NCBI RefSeq assembly: GCF_000611675.1
Contig: NZ_JATV01000017.1
Coordinates: 34,911-98,910, forward strand
Direction: 5' to 3'
Source of the DNA: Flavobacterium succinicans LMG 10402
GTDB lineage: Bacteria > Bacteroidota > Bacteroidia > Flavobacteriales > Flavobacteriaceae
Length of the DNA stretch: 64,000 nucleotides
This document shows, piece after piece, positions 1 through 7,715 of the stretch (the stretch's first letter is position 1; every line of letters starts with the position of its first letter). The translations under genes and the position numbers were made by a program. The notes beneath the pieces were generated by a model. It was not told the DNA's origin, searched no databases, and was given only the letters and a program-made list of their open reading frames with translations.

Positions 1-312
1 ACCCAAACTCGCACCAGAGCTCAATCCCAATACATAAGGACCAGCCATTGGATTTCTAAACAACGTTTGCATCAACAGTCCGCTCATCGATAAGCCCATA
101 CCAACCAATACAGCTGTAATCGCTTTCGGTAATCGATAATTCAAGATAATGTATTCCCAAGTGTCTTTGGAAGCGGTTTGGCCTAATAAACTTTTCAAAA
201 CTTCCTTTGCAGGAATAGCGATGGAGCCATAACAAATGTTGACCACAAACAGCGCAAACAATCCTAGACTTAAGATGATAAAAAGAATACTGTGTTTATA
301 GGAAGACCTCAA
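1..312 (-). CDS. btuC: FecCD/BtuC-type ABC transporter permease (partial, N-terminal end)
   Basis: Minus-strand reading frame that runs off the left edge of the window, so only about the first 104 residues are seen. It has an N-terminal membrane segment (SILFIILSLGLFALFVV), then the permease-family stretch YRLPKAITAVLVG, GLLMQTLFRNPMAGP and VLGLSSGASLG, which are typical of FecCD/BtuC permeases for corrinoids or iron chelates. The likely start is TTG at 312, just after the stop of the binding-protein gene; an in-frame TTG at 333 would overlap that gene. Linkage to BtuF and to cobalamin assembly genes supports cobalamin as substrate. This is inference; siderophore permeases look alike. Confidence 0.82.
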   Translation of the reverse strand, partial: MRSSYKHSILFIILSLGLFALFVVNICYGSIAIPAKEVLKSLLGQTASKDTWEYIILNYRLPKAITAVLVGMGLSMSGLLMQTLFRNPMAGPYVLGLSSGASLG

Positions 313-313
313 T

Positions 314-1456
314 TTATTGTAATTTTTCAGCAAAGGTAAACGTATAATTCGGAAGTAATTCGGGATGAAAAATTTTGATATAATCTTTCAATACCAAATC
401 GGGTCGACTTGCTGCCAATTCATAATAAACAGTACCACCGGTGGCTCCGTGTTTATTTTCAAAAGTATAGACATTTTTGTTTTTCACAGCGTAAAATTGT
501 TGGTAATGCGGATTGCTATTTTGCAATTCCGCTAAGTTTTTAAAGGAGCCCGTGGCAATCCAATAATCAGCCTTTTGTGCTTTTTCCAAAATCTTTTCAA
601 AGGGCAACGATAAACTTCCAGTTCCTTTGGTAGTGCTCCACAAATAATTAGATTTGGCATCTTTTAAAAACTGTGCCACCCAACTGTCGCCTTTGGCCAC
701 AAACCATTGATCTTGGTACATTGAGCCATACAATACCGTTGAATTTGTCTTTTTTTGAGCGATCAAGGCTAGTGTTTCGTTGTAACTTTTTACGATGTCA
801 TTAAATAAAACTTCAGCTTCTTTTTCTTTGCCGAACAAAGCGCCGTACAATTTAATCCATTCGGCTTTGCCTAGTGGCGTTTGTTCCATCCAATCGGCTT
901 GAATGAGTACTTTCAAACCGCTTTTTTGCAGATTAGTGATAGCGGTATTGGAATTGTCAATCCCAAAAGCCACAATCAAATTAGGACTTAAATCAATCAA
1001 TTGTTCGGTGTCTAGTTTTTCATTTTGACCAATGTTTTTCACTTTTCCCGCATCGATTAATTGACGTGTTTTTGGAGACGAAATATAATCGGTATGCGGA
1101 AAACCAAGTAATTTTTTTTCCACACCCAACATTTCCAAAAACGGAATATTGGTGGTCGAGGTCACCACTATGCTTTGCAAAGGCACAGCGATTGTCGGGT
1201 ATTTTTGTAAACTATCCGGAACGATACCGTTTTTTTCTTTCAAAACATAGGTGAAGTTCTGTTTCGCGTCAGGCCAAGCATTGCGAACCGTTACCACTGA
1301 AAATCCTTGGTTTTTCTGTATCGAAAGTCCAGAAGCATAACGAATACTATTGATGGCAGCGGTTTCAGAAAGAGGGGTAGTGTTACCTTTTTTCTCGCAA
1401 GCACTCAAAGAGAGCAACAAGCTTATTAAGGCAATAAGAACAATTTTAGTCTTCAT
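314..1456 (-). CDS. btuF: ABC transporter substrate-binding lipoprotein, BtuF-like
   Basis: Periplasmic binding-protein family (PF01497 type) for corrinoid or iron-chelate import. It begins MKTKIVLIALISLLLSLSAC, a lipoprotein signal with a lipobox Cys, so this ATG was chosen over an 11-residue upstream extension. The middle carries family features: LGVEKKLLGFPHTDYISSP, then DTEQLIDLSPNLIVAFG, and later KADYWIATGSFKNLAEL. It is 380 residues, long for BtuF but usual for Bacteroidota homologues. It lies directly before the permease gene and is divergent from cobU. A TACATTTG -7-like box lies about 20 bp upstream. The cobalamin assignment rests on neighbours. Confidence 0.82.
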   Translation of the reverse strand: MKTKIVLIALISLLLSLSACEKKGNTTPLSETAAINSIRYASGLSIQKNQGFSVVTVRNAWPDAKQNFTYVLKEKNGIVPDSLQKYPTIAVPLQSIVVTSTTNIPFLEMLGVEKKLLGFPHTDYISSPKTRQLIDAGKVKNIGQNEKLDTEQLIDLSPNLIVAFGIDNSNTAITNLQKSGLKVLIQADWMEQTPLGKAEWIKLYGALFGKEKEAEVLFNDIVKSYNETLALIAQKKTNSTVLYGSMYQDQWFVAKGDSWVAQFLKDAKSNYLWSTTKGTGSLSLPFEKILEKAQKADYWIATGSFKNLAELQNSNPHYQQFYAVKNKNVYTFENKHGATGGTVYYELAASRPDLVLKDYIKIFHPELLPNYTFTFAEKLQ

Positions 1457-1475
1457 AATCAAATTTTGATAGCAG

Positions 1476-1483
1476 CAAATGTA
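1476..1483 (-). promoter_or_regulatory. Putative -7 box of btuF promoter
   Basis: On the minus strand this reads TACATTTG, matching the Bacteroidota TAnnTTTG -7 consensus, about 20 bp before the btuF ATG. No convincing -33 TTG is seen at the usual distance. Confidence 0.4.
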
Positions 1484-1538
1484 ACGCAAAAACTAAAATT
1501 TCTTGTTTATTTTTAACATTAAAAAATTCAACAAAGAC

Positions 1539-1546
1539 TATCTTTG
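1539..1546 (+). promoter_or_regulatory. Putative -7 box of cobU promoter
   Basis: TATCTTTG matches the TAnnTTTG consensus of Bacteroidota primary-sigma promoters, 29 bp before the cobU ATG. A clear -33 element is not seen. No cobalamin riboswitch is present in this divergent intergenic region. Confidence 0.4.
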
Positions 1547-1575
1547 CTCTTTAATGAAGCCATAAATTAGCCCAA

Positions 1576-2091
1576 ATGATGTACTTGATTACTGGAGGAG
1601 AACGTTCTGGAAAGAGCGGTTTTGCTGAAAAATTAGCCAAAGAAAAGTCGGATAACCCAATGTATGTTGCCACAGCGCGTCAATGGGATGCCGATTTTAA
1701 AAACCGCATCGACAGACACCAAAAAGACCGTGACGAACGTTGGGAAAACATCGAAAAAGAAAAGTTTCTGAGCGAGATAAATTTCGAAAACCGTGTGGCT
1801 GTCATCGATTGTGTGACCTTGTGGTTGACCAATTTTTTTGTAGACAACAAAAACGACATCGATTTGTGTTTGGCACAAGCCAAGAAAGAAATCGATGCCC
1901 TCGCACAGCAACCCAACACCACCATCATCATCGTTTCGAACGAAATCGGGATGGGTTTGCACGCAGATACACACATCGGTCGAAAATTCACCGAGTTGCA
2001 AGGTTGGACCAATCAATACATCGCCCAAAAAGCCGATACCGTAGTTTTTATGGTAGCGGGAATCCCAATGGTAATCAAAGGCGAAGTTTAA
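1576..2091 (+). CDS. cobU: Adenosylcobinamide kinase / adenosylcobinamide-phosphate guanylyltransferase
   Basis: Bifunctional enzyme that phosphorylates adenosylcobinamide and transfers GMP to give adenosylcobinamide-GDP, the acceptor used by CobS. At 171 residues it is normal for CobU. The P-loop GGERSGKS is at residues 7-14, followed by the family motif VATARQWDADF, RIDRHQKDRDERW with the guanylylation-region histidine, and VIDCVTLWLTN. Two adjacent ATGs are possible (1576 and 1579). It is the first gene of the plus-strand cobalamin assembly run with bluB-cobT, cobS and cobC. Confidence 0.95.
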   Translation: MMYLITGGERSGKSGFAEKLAKEKSDNPMYVATARQWDADFKNRIDRHQKDRDERWENIEKEKFLSEINFENRVAVIDCVTLWLTNFFVDNKNDIDLCLAQAKKEIDALAQQPNTTIIIVSNEIGMGLHADTHIGRKFTELQGWTNQYIAQKADTVVFMVAGIPMVIKGEV

Positions 2092-2134
2092 AATAATCAG
2101 TTGTTTGAATTCAATATGATAAAACAAAAAAATA

Positions 2135-2275
2135 ACCACATAGAGGCATAGTCAAAGCTAATTGGACAAAGAACGAATAGAATTACTAGTATTTTACACA
2201 TAGGATTTCTATGTGAATAGTAAAACGTCTATTGGCTTCTTTTGAAAAACTATAAATTCTATGTTTCTATGTGGT
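2135..2275. repeat. Nested inverted repeat (ACCACATAGA type)
   Basis: Outer arms ACCACATAGA (2135-2144) and TCTATGTGGT (2266-2275) are exact inverted repeats. Between them CACATAG-GATTT-CTATGTG (2197-2215) forms a smaller hairpin of related sequence. This looks like a short palindromic intergenic element between cobU and bluB-cobT. No coding potential is seen. Confidence 0.55.
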
Positions 2276-2311
2276 AAAAAAAATACTAAAAGGTTTCAAT
2301 AACAATATTTT

Positions 2312-2396
2312 GGGCGTTTCCACAAGGGCCGGGCTGTCCGTTATATCTTTACTGCCGAACCCCGGCAGTAAAGGATGCCACTACCATCCCTAACGC
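2312..2396. repeat. Stem-loop intergenic repeat, CCGYTATATCTTT family, copy 1
   Basis: An element with a central hairpin CTTTACTGCCG-AACCC-CGGCAGTAAAG (2347-2373), preceded by TCCGTTATAT and followed by GATGCCACTACC. The same flanks around a different stem occur at 9561-9629. The conserved outside with a variable stem suggests a dispersed non-coding repeat. It ends 12 bp before the bluB-cobT start and could affect its translation; that is inference. Confidence 0.6.
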
Positions 2397-2408
2397 AAAA
2401 CAAAGACT

Positions 2409-4088
2409 ATGACACTACAAGAAATCATACAATCCCGTCGCGATACCCGCCACTTCACCACCGACGAAGTGCCAGAAGACGTCTTGCAAAAAGCGTTACA
2501 AGCTGGACATTACGCACCTTCTGTTGGACTTACCGATGCCACTCGATATTACGTTATACGTTCCTCCGAAGTCAAAAAAGCCATCAAACTTTTGTTTGAA
2601 GACTATGATAAAAAAGCTGCTAATGCCACCAATAACGAGCAACAAAAGCAACAATACCAAGCCCTAAAACTCGAAGCCATCGAAGAAGCTCCTGTGGGAT
2701 TGGTCATTGCTTACGACCGTTCGGTACTGAATAACTTTACCATCGGAACCGTGGGGAGCAACGAAGCGATTAAGTTTAGCGCGGTTTGTGCGGCACAAAA
2801 CATTTGGTTATCCTTAACTGAACAAGGCTATTCTATGGGATGGGTGTCGATTCTAAACTATCACGAATTCAAATCCATTTTAGGATTACCCGAAAGCATA
2901 GAGCCTTTGGGCTATTTTTGCGTTGGCAAACCCGCCTCTAATTATGAACATCAGCCGATGTTGCAACAATTAGGTTGGAAGAAAAAAGAGCCATTTCCGG
3001 CTATCACTGCGATTGATTCGGTACAATCAAAAGAAACTATAATTTCCTCCATCGAAGAAAAAGTAACGAAACCCAACGCGATTTTATCTAACCAATTGCA
3101 ACACAAAATCGATAACAAAACGAAACCAACAGGAGCCTTGGGAGATTTAGAAGCACTCGCTCACCAAATAGGGATGGTGTTTCAAACTACTTCGCCCCAA
3201 ATTAAACAACCGCATTTGGTGGTTTTTGCTGCCGACCACGGTATTGCCAATCACGGCGTAAGTGCCTATCCACAAGAAGTAACCCGACAAATGGTGACTA
3301 ATTTTCTGGAAGGTGGAGCAGCAATCAATGTATTTTGTGCCCAAAACCAAATTGAATTGTCGATTGTAGACGCGGGAGTGAATTATGATTTTCCAACGAA
3401 CACCAAGTTGATTCACAATAAAATTGGCAAAGGCACGCAGTCGTTTTTACACACCGCTGCGATGAGCTCTTTAGAAGTAGCGACTTGTTTTTCGAAAGGC
3501 GCTGCTGTTGTGTCACAAATCGCGCAATCGGGTAGTAATTGCATCGGTTTTGGAGAAATGGGGATTGGGAATACAGCGACCGCTTCGGTAGTAATGCATT
3601 TTTTGACCCAAATTCCCTTAGCGGATTGCATTGGAAAAGGAACGGGAGTTACAGCTGAAAAGCTACAAAACAAGCATCAAATTTTAGGAACTGCCATTGC
3701 GAATTATAAAGGCACTACCGATTTAGACTCGATTTTGGCCTACTTTGGAGGTTTCGAAATTCTGCAAATCGCTGGCGGAATACTCGAAGCTCATCGAAAT
3801 AAGATGTTGATTTTAGTCGACGGATTCATTACAACAGTAGCCTTTTTGATTGCTTTTAAGAAAAACCCAGCTATTATGGGTAATGCTGTTTTTTGCCACG
3901 CTTCGGCTGAAAAAGGACACCAACAACTCTTGGAATATCTAGGAGCAAAAGCATTGTTGCACCTTCAATTGCGCTTGGGGGAAGGAACGGGTTGTGCTTT
4001 GGCTTTCCCTTTGGTGCAATCAGCAGTGGCTTTTTTGAACGAGATGGCTAGTTTTGAATCGGCTGGGGTGAATAACAAAAAGGAATAA
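2409..4088 (+). CDS. cobT: BluB-CobT fusion: DMB synthase / nicotinate-nucleotide-DMB phosphoribosyltransferase
   Basis: A 559-residue fusion. Residues 1 to about 205 resemble BluB, a flavin destructase of the nitroreductase fold that turns FMNH2 and O2 into 5,6-dimethylbenzimidazole: SRRDTRHFTTDEVP, GHYAPSVGLTDATRYYVI and MGWVSILNYHEFKSILGLP. After a linker, residues about 225-559 are CobT, which makes alpha-ribazole phosphate: KPTGALGDLEALAHQIG, VFAADHGIANHGVSAYP, GFGEMGIGNTATAS and RLGEGTGCALAFPL, with the likely catalytic Glu near residue 525. Fusion lets the DMB product be used at once. It lies between cobU and the repeat/transposase insertion before cobS. Confidence 0.93.
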   Translation: MTLQEIIQSRRDTRHFTTDEVPEDVLQKALQAGHYAPSVGLTDATRYYVIRSSEVKKAIKLLFEDYDKKAANATNNEQQKQQYQALKLEAIEEAPVGLVIAYDRSVLNNFTIGTVGSNEAIKFSAVCAAQNIWLSLTEQGYSMGWVSILNYHEFKSILGLPESIEPLGYFCVGKPASNYEHQPMLQQLGWKKKEPFPAITAIDSVQSKETIISSIEEKVTKPNAILSNQLQHKIDNKTKPTGALGDLEALAHQIGMVFQTTSPQIKQPHLVVFAADHGIANHGVSAYPQEVTRQMVTNFLEGGAAINVFCAQNQIELSIVDAGVNYDFPTNTKLIHNKIGKGTQSFLHTAAMSSLEVATCFSKGAAVVSQIAQSGSNCIGFGEMGIGNTATASVVMHFLTQIPLADCIGKGTGVTAEKLQNKHQILGTAIANYKGTTDLDSILAYFGGFEILQIAGGILEAHRNKMLILVDGFITTVAFLIAFKKNPAIMGNAVFCHASAEKGHQQLLEYLGAKALLHLQLRLGEGTGCALAFPLVQSAVAFLNEMASFESAGVNNKKE

Positions 4089-4096
4089 TTGTTTTG

Positions 4097-4830
4097 GCTA
4101 AAGCCATTTGAGGCAAATGCTAATTTTATTCCTCCAGATAAATCTGGAGGCAATTCAAAGAGAGAATAATGAAAATCATTGTTTTAGATAAATTTGGAAG
4201 CAAATCAAAAGATGAATTAATCAAAAATTGTGTTTGTTTTATTGCAAAATTTGAATAGGAATGGGCTTTAGCCTGTTTTGTTTTTATTGTAAAATTTGAA
4301 TAGGAATGGGCTTTAGCCCATTCATTAAAATGATTTTAGCATTGGGCTTTAGCCTAAATTACTATTGTAATTTAGGCTAAAGCCCATTTGAGGCAAATGC
4401 TATTTATTCCTCCAGATAAATCTGGAGGCAATTAAAAGAGAGAATTATAAAAAAAACATTGTTTTAGATAAATTTGGAAGCAATTCAAAAAGATGAAATA
4501 ATAAAAAACAATGTTTTTTTTATTGCAAAATTTGAATAGGAATGGGCTTTAGCCCATTCATTAAAATGATTTCAGCATTTGGCTTTAGCCAAACTATTGT
4601 AATTTAGGCTATAGCCCATTTGAAGCAAATGCTAATTTTATTCCTCCAGATAAATCTGTAGGCAATTCAAAGAGAGAATTATAAAAACATTGTTTTAGAT
4701 AAATCTGTAGGCAATTCAAAAAAATGAAATAATAAAAATAGTGTCTATTTTATTGCAAAATTTGAATAGGAATGTGCTTTAGCCCATTCATTAAAATAAA
4801 ATCCCTAAATTGGCTTTAGCCCAAGTTTCA
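4097..4830. repeat. Complex palindromic repeat array (GGGCTTTAGCCC family) before a transposase gene
   Basis: About 730 bp with no gene except repeats. A unit of about 230-280 bp begins near 4097, 4374 and 4606. Each unit carries several palindromes in the same order: GGCTAAAGCCC, CATTTGAGGCAAATG, CCTCCAGATAAATCTGGAGG, then TTTGAATAGGAATGGGCTTT and a further GGCTTTAGCC. Copies have drifted (for example ATCTGTAGG in the third). The last palindrome stops about 20 bp before the transposase ATG. A stray copy lies at 60957-61019. The array suggests local amplification of an element mobilised by an HUH enzyme. Confidence 0.85.
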
Positions 4831-4848
4831 ACAACTAAAAAAACAAGA

Positions 4849-5289
4849 ATGCCATTTGTAAAAGTCTATCTTCATTGTGTTTGGAGTACAAAAAACAGAA
4901 TCCCGTATTTAGATTCTATTGAATTACGCCAAAAAGTTTGGAATCATATCAGAGAGAACGCCATTCAAAAAGGAATTTTTATTGATTTTATAAATGGATA
5001 TTCTGACCATTGTCATTGTTTGATTTCCTTAGGAGTGGACCAAAATATTCAAAAAGTAATTCAGCTTATCAAAGGAGAATCTTCTTTTTGGATTAATAAA
5101 AATGAATTGACTAAAGAAAAATTTCAATGGCAGGATGAATATTTTGCGGTTTCCGTGTCAGAATCGGTTCTCGATAAAGTTAGAGATTATATTAAAAATC
5201 AAGAGACACATCATAAAAAGAAGACATTTCAAGAAGAGTATGATGAATTTATTTTAAAATATGGATTTAAAATGATTGATAATAAATGA
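4849..5289 (+). CDS. IS200/RAYT-like HUH (Y1) transposase
   Basis: 146-residue protein of the TnpA/Y1_Tnp family, single-strand nucleases that cut at palindromes. The HUH motif is H54-C-H56 in SDHCHCLISL, and the catalytic Tyr is Y114 in VRDYIKNQETHHKKK. The tail FQEEYDEFILKYGF is typical of Bacteroidota members of about 150 residues. The ATG at 4849 was chosen; a TTG 39 bp upstream lies in the repeat palindrome. Its stop overlaps the cobS ATG (ATGA), so it is transcribed and possibly translationally coupled within the cobalamin operon. The key residues look intact. It may mobilise the adjacent array; this is not shown. Confidence 0.88.
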   Translation: MPFVKVYLHCVWSTKNRIPYLDSIELRQKVWNHIRENAIQKGIFIDFINGYSDHCHCLISLGVDQNIQKVIQLIKGESSFWINKNELTKEKFQWQDEYFAVSVSESVLDKVRDYIKNQETHHKKKTFQEEYDEFILKYGFKMIDNK

Positions 5290-6086
5290 AAAAACAATTC
5301 CACATCTTTTTTACCGCTTTGATGTTCTACACTCGAATTCCGTGTCCTAAGAATATCGACCATAATCCGGAATATTTGAACAAAGCGTCTCGTTATTTTC
5401 CATTAATTGGTTGGATTGTGGGGGCAATCGCTTTTGGAGTGTATGCCGCGGCTTCTTGGTTGTGGAATGCGGAGATTGGGATGGTGCTTTCGATGATGGC
5501 GAGTGTGTTGGTTACAGGCGCTTTTCACGAGGATGGTTTTGCCGATGTCTGCGACGGATTTGGTGGCGGTTGGACCAAAACTAAGATTTTGACCATTATG
5601 AAAGACAGCGCTATTGGTGCTTATGGTGCGATTGGTTTGGTATTGCTTTTTTTGTTGAAGTATATGAGTTTGGTTACTTTGTCCAAAAGTGATTCACTAT
5701 TCACTAATTACGCTTCACTCTTCACTCTTTTCTTGGTTTTCATAACAGGGCATTCTTTGAGTCGATTGGCGGCGATTTCGATTGTGTTTACCCACGAATA
5801 TTCTCGGGAGGATGCTACGAGTAAAAGCAAACCCATTGCACAGCAATATTCTTGGAAAGAAGTGCTAGGCGCCTTGTTTTTCGGGCTATTACCTCTGTTG
5901 TTTTTGATGTCGAGTCACCTGATTATTGGGTTGGTAGTGTTGCCTGTTTTTTTGGCTCGTTATTTTTTGGCTCGTTATTTCCAGAAATGGATTGACGGCT
6001 ACACGGGCGATTGTTTGGGAGCAACACAACAAGTGTGTGAAGTTATTTTTTACTTAAGCTTACTAGCGATATGGAAATTTATTTAG
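5286..6086 (+). CDS. cobS: Adenosylcobinamide-GDP ribazoletransferase (cobalamin synthase)
   Basis: Integral membrane enzyme that joins adenosylcobinamide-GDP with alpha-ribazole (phosphate) to make adenosylcobalamin (phosphate). The signature GAFHEDGFADVCDGFGGG lies near residues 78-95, followed by IMKDSAIGAYGAIG and several hydrophobic segments. It is 266 residues. The segment around residues 135-150 (SKSDSLFTNYASLFTLF) is encoded by TTCACT-type short repeats and looks like an in-frame expansion in a loop. The ATG overlaps the transposase stop, and the 3' end overlaps cobC by 16 bp. Confidence 0.94.
   Translation: MKKQFHIFFTALMFYTRIPCPKNIDHNPEYLNKASRYFPLIGWIVGAIAFGVYAAASWLWNAEIGMVLSMMASVLVTGAFHEDGFADVCDGFGGGWTKTKILTIMKDSAIGAYGAIGLVLLFLLKYMSLVTLSKSDSLFTNYASLFTLFLVFITGHSLSRLAAISIVFTHEYSREDATSKSKPIAQQYSWKEVLGALFFGLLPLLFLMSSHLIIGLVVLPVFLARYFLARYFQKWIDGYTGDCLGATQQVCEVIFYLSLLAIWKFI
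5689..5735. repeat. TTCACT-type short tandem repeats inside cobS
   Basis: Within cobS the sequence contains GATTCACTATTCACTAATTACG and CTTCACTCTTCACTC in close succession. Such 7-mer runs normally lie in intergenic DNA. Here they are read in frame as residues SDSLFTNYASLFTL between two membrane segments. Confidence 0.5.
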
Positions 6087-6613
6087 TGCGCCACACCGAA
6101 ACGGTTTGTGAAAAAGGCATTTGTTATGGGCAAAGCGATGTGGGCATTCGAGCACCTTATAATGCGATTTTTGATGCCATTTTGGAGCAATTGCCAGAGC
6201 AAGGTATTTTGTATACCAGTCCGCTACAACGCTGTTCGATTTTGGCACAGCATATTCATCAAATAAAAGGAATTCCTATAGTTGCCCAAGAACCTCGATT
6301 GAAAGAAATGCATTTTGGGGATTGGGAATTGCAGGCTTGGAACGACATCCCGAGAACTGTTCTGGACCCGTGGATGAATGATTTTGTGAATGTTGCGGTG
6401 CCCAATGGCGAATCGTTTATTGATTTGGACCAAAGGGTTTGGGAATTTTTGGAGGAGGAATTAGAGAAACCCAATGAAAAACCGCTGATTTTAGTCACGC
6501 ATTCTGGAGTGATTCGAAGTGTTTTGTGTAGAATAAATAAGATTCGTTTACAGGAGGCATTTGCTACACCCTTAGATTATGGAGTGGTGGTGAAAGTAGA
6601 TTTTACTGGTTGA
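6071..6613 (+). CDS. cobC: Alpha-ribazole phosphatase-like histidine phosphatase
   Basis: 180-residue member of the phosphoglycerate-mutase-like histidine phosphatases. The N-terminus MEIYLVRHTET carries the phosphate-accepting His at residue 8; GICYGQSDVGI, YTSPLQRC, EMHFGDWE and the second histidine in VTHSGVIR follow. It is predicted to dephosphorylate alpha-ribazole-5'-phosphate or adenosylcobalamin-5'-phosphate, the last step beside CobS. It overlaps cobS by 16 bp, as expected for an operon. Other phosphatases share the fold, but context makes CobC the best call. Confidence 0.9.
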   Translation: MEIYLVRHTETVCEKGICYGQSDVGIRAPYNAIFDAILEQLPEQGILYTSPLQRCSILAQHIHQIKGIPIVAQEPRLKEMHFGDWELQAWNDIPRTVLDPWMNDFVNVAVPNGESFIDLDQRVWEFLEEELEKPNEKPLILVTHSGVIRSVLCRINKIRLQEAFATPLDYGVVVKVDFTG

Positions 6614-6736
6614 GCAGGCTTTGCGTGAGGGCTTGACTATTTAACTGTGTGATGAATTTCATTTGTAGTTAGATGATCGAATACTCTCTACAATTAAAAT
6701 TGTAGCTATAAAACCAGCCTACATTGTCTTGTTTTT

Positions 6737-7036
6737 TTATCTATTGGAATAATCCTTAGGTTCTTTGTGCGAATGAATAATTGCTAAGATTACAATTTGT
6801 TTTTGGTTATCATCAATCAGATAATGGATGTGATACGGAAATTGTTGGAGTAAAATAGTCCTTACGTTATTGTATTTTATTTGAAATCCAAAAGGAGTCT
6901 GTGCGATATGTTGTTTAGCCTCTTTAACTCGTAACAAAAAGTGTTGTGCCAGTTTGGGACTGATTTCTTTATAATATTCAATGGCATTAATGATGTCAGC
7001 CTCTACAAGCGGACGGTTCTTGATAGAATAAATCAT
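6737..7036 (-). CDS. ParE/RelE-superfamily toxin
   Basis: 99-residue protein resembling ParE-type toxins: the N-terminal helical part VEADIINAIEYYKEISPKLA, a strand region TPFGFQIKYNNVRTILLQQFP, then YHIHYLIDDNQKQIVILAIIHSHKEP. ParE members poison gyrase and RelE members cut mRNA; the sequence alone does not decide. It follows the antitoxin gene with a 4-bp overlap, so the pair is one transcript. It is convergent with cobC. Confidence 0.85.
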   Translation of the reverse strand: MIYSIKNRPLVEADIINAIEYYKEISPKLAQHFLLRVKEAKQHIAQTPFGFQIKYNNVRTILLQQFPYHIHYLIDDNQKQIVILAIIHSHKEPKDYSNR

Positions 7037-7275
7037 AGCAGCCGTTTTTCAATAGCCTCTATCATTTTGTCAAAATCCATGACATCTGTGGGGTTTTTGT
7101 AATAATCGTCTAGTCGAGCATCGAGTATCTCTTTTTGCCATTGTGGCAATTCATCCTCTACAGCAACCTCAGAGGGTAAGATGATTACCTCTACTCTACG
7201 CGCCGTAAATCCTTCGGGTAGAGAAACCTGAATGGCATTATCTTTTACGTCTATAAATTGTCTGATAGCCTCCAT
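7033..7275 (-). CDS. Antitoxin of the ParE/RelE-type pair
   Basis: 80-residue acidic protein starting MEAIRQFIDVKDNAIQVSLPEGF, a beta-rich start as in AbrB-like or related antitoxins, then a flexible acidic middle and a helical C-terminus. It precedes the toxin with an ATGA overlap, the usual antitoxin-first order, and probably represses its own promoter. Recognition rests mainly on size, charge and neighbour, so the exact antitoxin family is not certain. Confidence 0.78.
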   Translation of the reverse strand: MEAIRQFIDVKDNAIQVSLPEGFTARRVEVIILPSEVAVEDELPQWQKEILDARLDDYYKNPTDVMDFDKMIEAIEKRLL

Positions 7276-7649
7276 ACGATTATATTTATTGAATTGTTGT
7301 TCTATTTATTTAGAGAGTCCATGCATAAGGTTTCAAAACATTTTTTCTTCTGAAAATAGTGTGAACTAAAGTCGGAATGTTTGTTATCACAGCGGTAGTG
7401 CATCAAAAAAAACGCTGTGTGGTACTTCCGTAGACAATCAAAATTAGCAAAAACAAAACTGGCATCCTAAAAAAATCTAGTTTATAACGTCATTACTTCA
7501 AGACCTAAAAAATTATTCCTTTAAAAATGTGCTTTCAGTTGAAAAGTATAGATGTAAATTTGCTCCTTTTCAGTTGTTTTTTTTTTTTGATTCTAATGAA
7601 AAAACAAGGTTCATTTAGTCATCGAATTTGAAAATCCAAGCATAAATCA
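7276..7649. other. Intergenic region, nothing recognised
   Basis: About 370 bp of AT-rich DNA upstream of the antitoxin gene and downstream of the GH43 gene. It should hold the toxin-antitoxin promoter. I see no gene, RNA or clear repeat in it. Confidence 0.5.
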
Positions 7650-7683
7650 AAAGGTCGAAAAAACAAATATTTTTTCGACCTTT
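7650..7683 (-). terminator. Terminator-like hairpin after the GH43 gene
   Basis: AAAGGTCGAAAAAA pairs with TTTTTTCGACCTTT around a short loop, about 30 bp past the stop of the minus-strand GH43 gene. It probably ends the polysaccharide utilization transcript. Confidence 0.7.
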
Positions 7684-7715
7684 CACTTTTAGTCACCTCT
7701 TTATTTCAAAATGTA

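Noticed and set aside
1633..2139. 168-codon minus-strand frame opposite cobU
   Set aside because: It is a shadow of the well-supported cobU gene; no domain is seen in its translation.
4097..4830. CRISPR-like array before cobS
   Set aside because: The units are over 200 bp, nearly identical throughout, and made of several palindromes without spacers.
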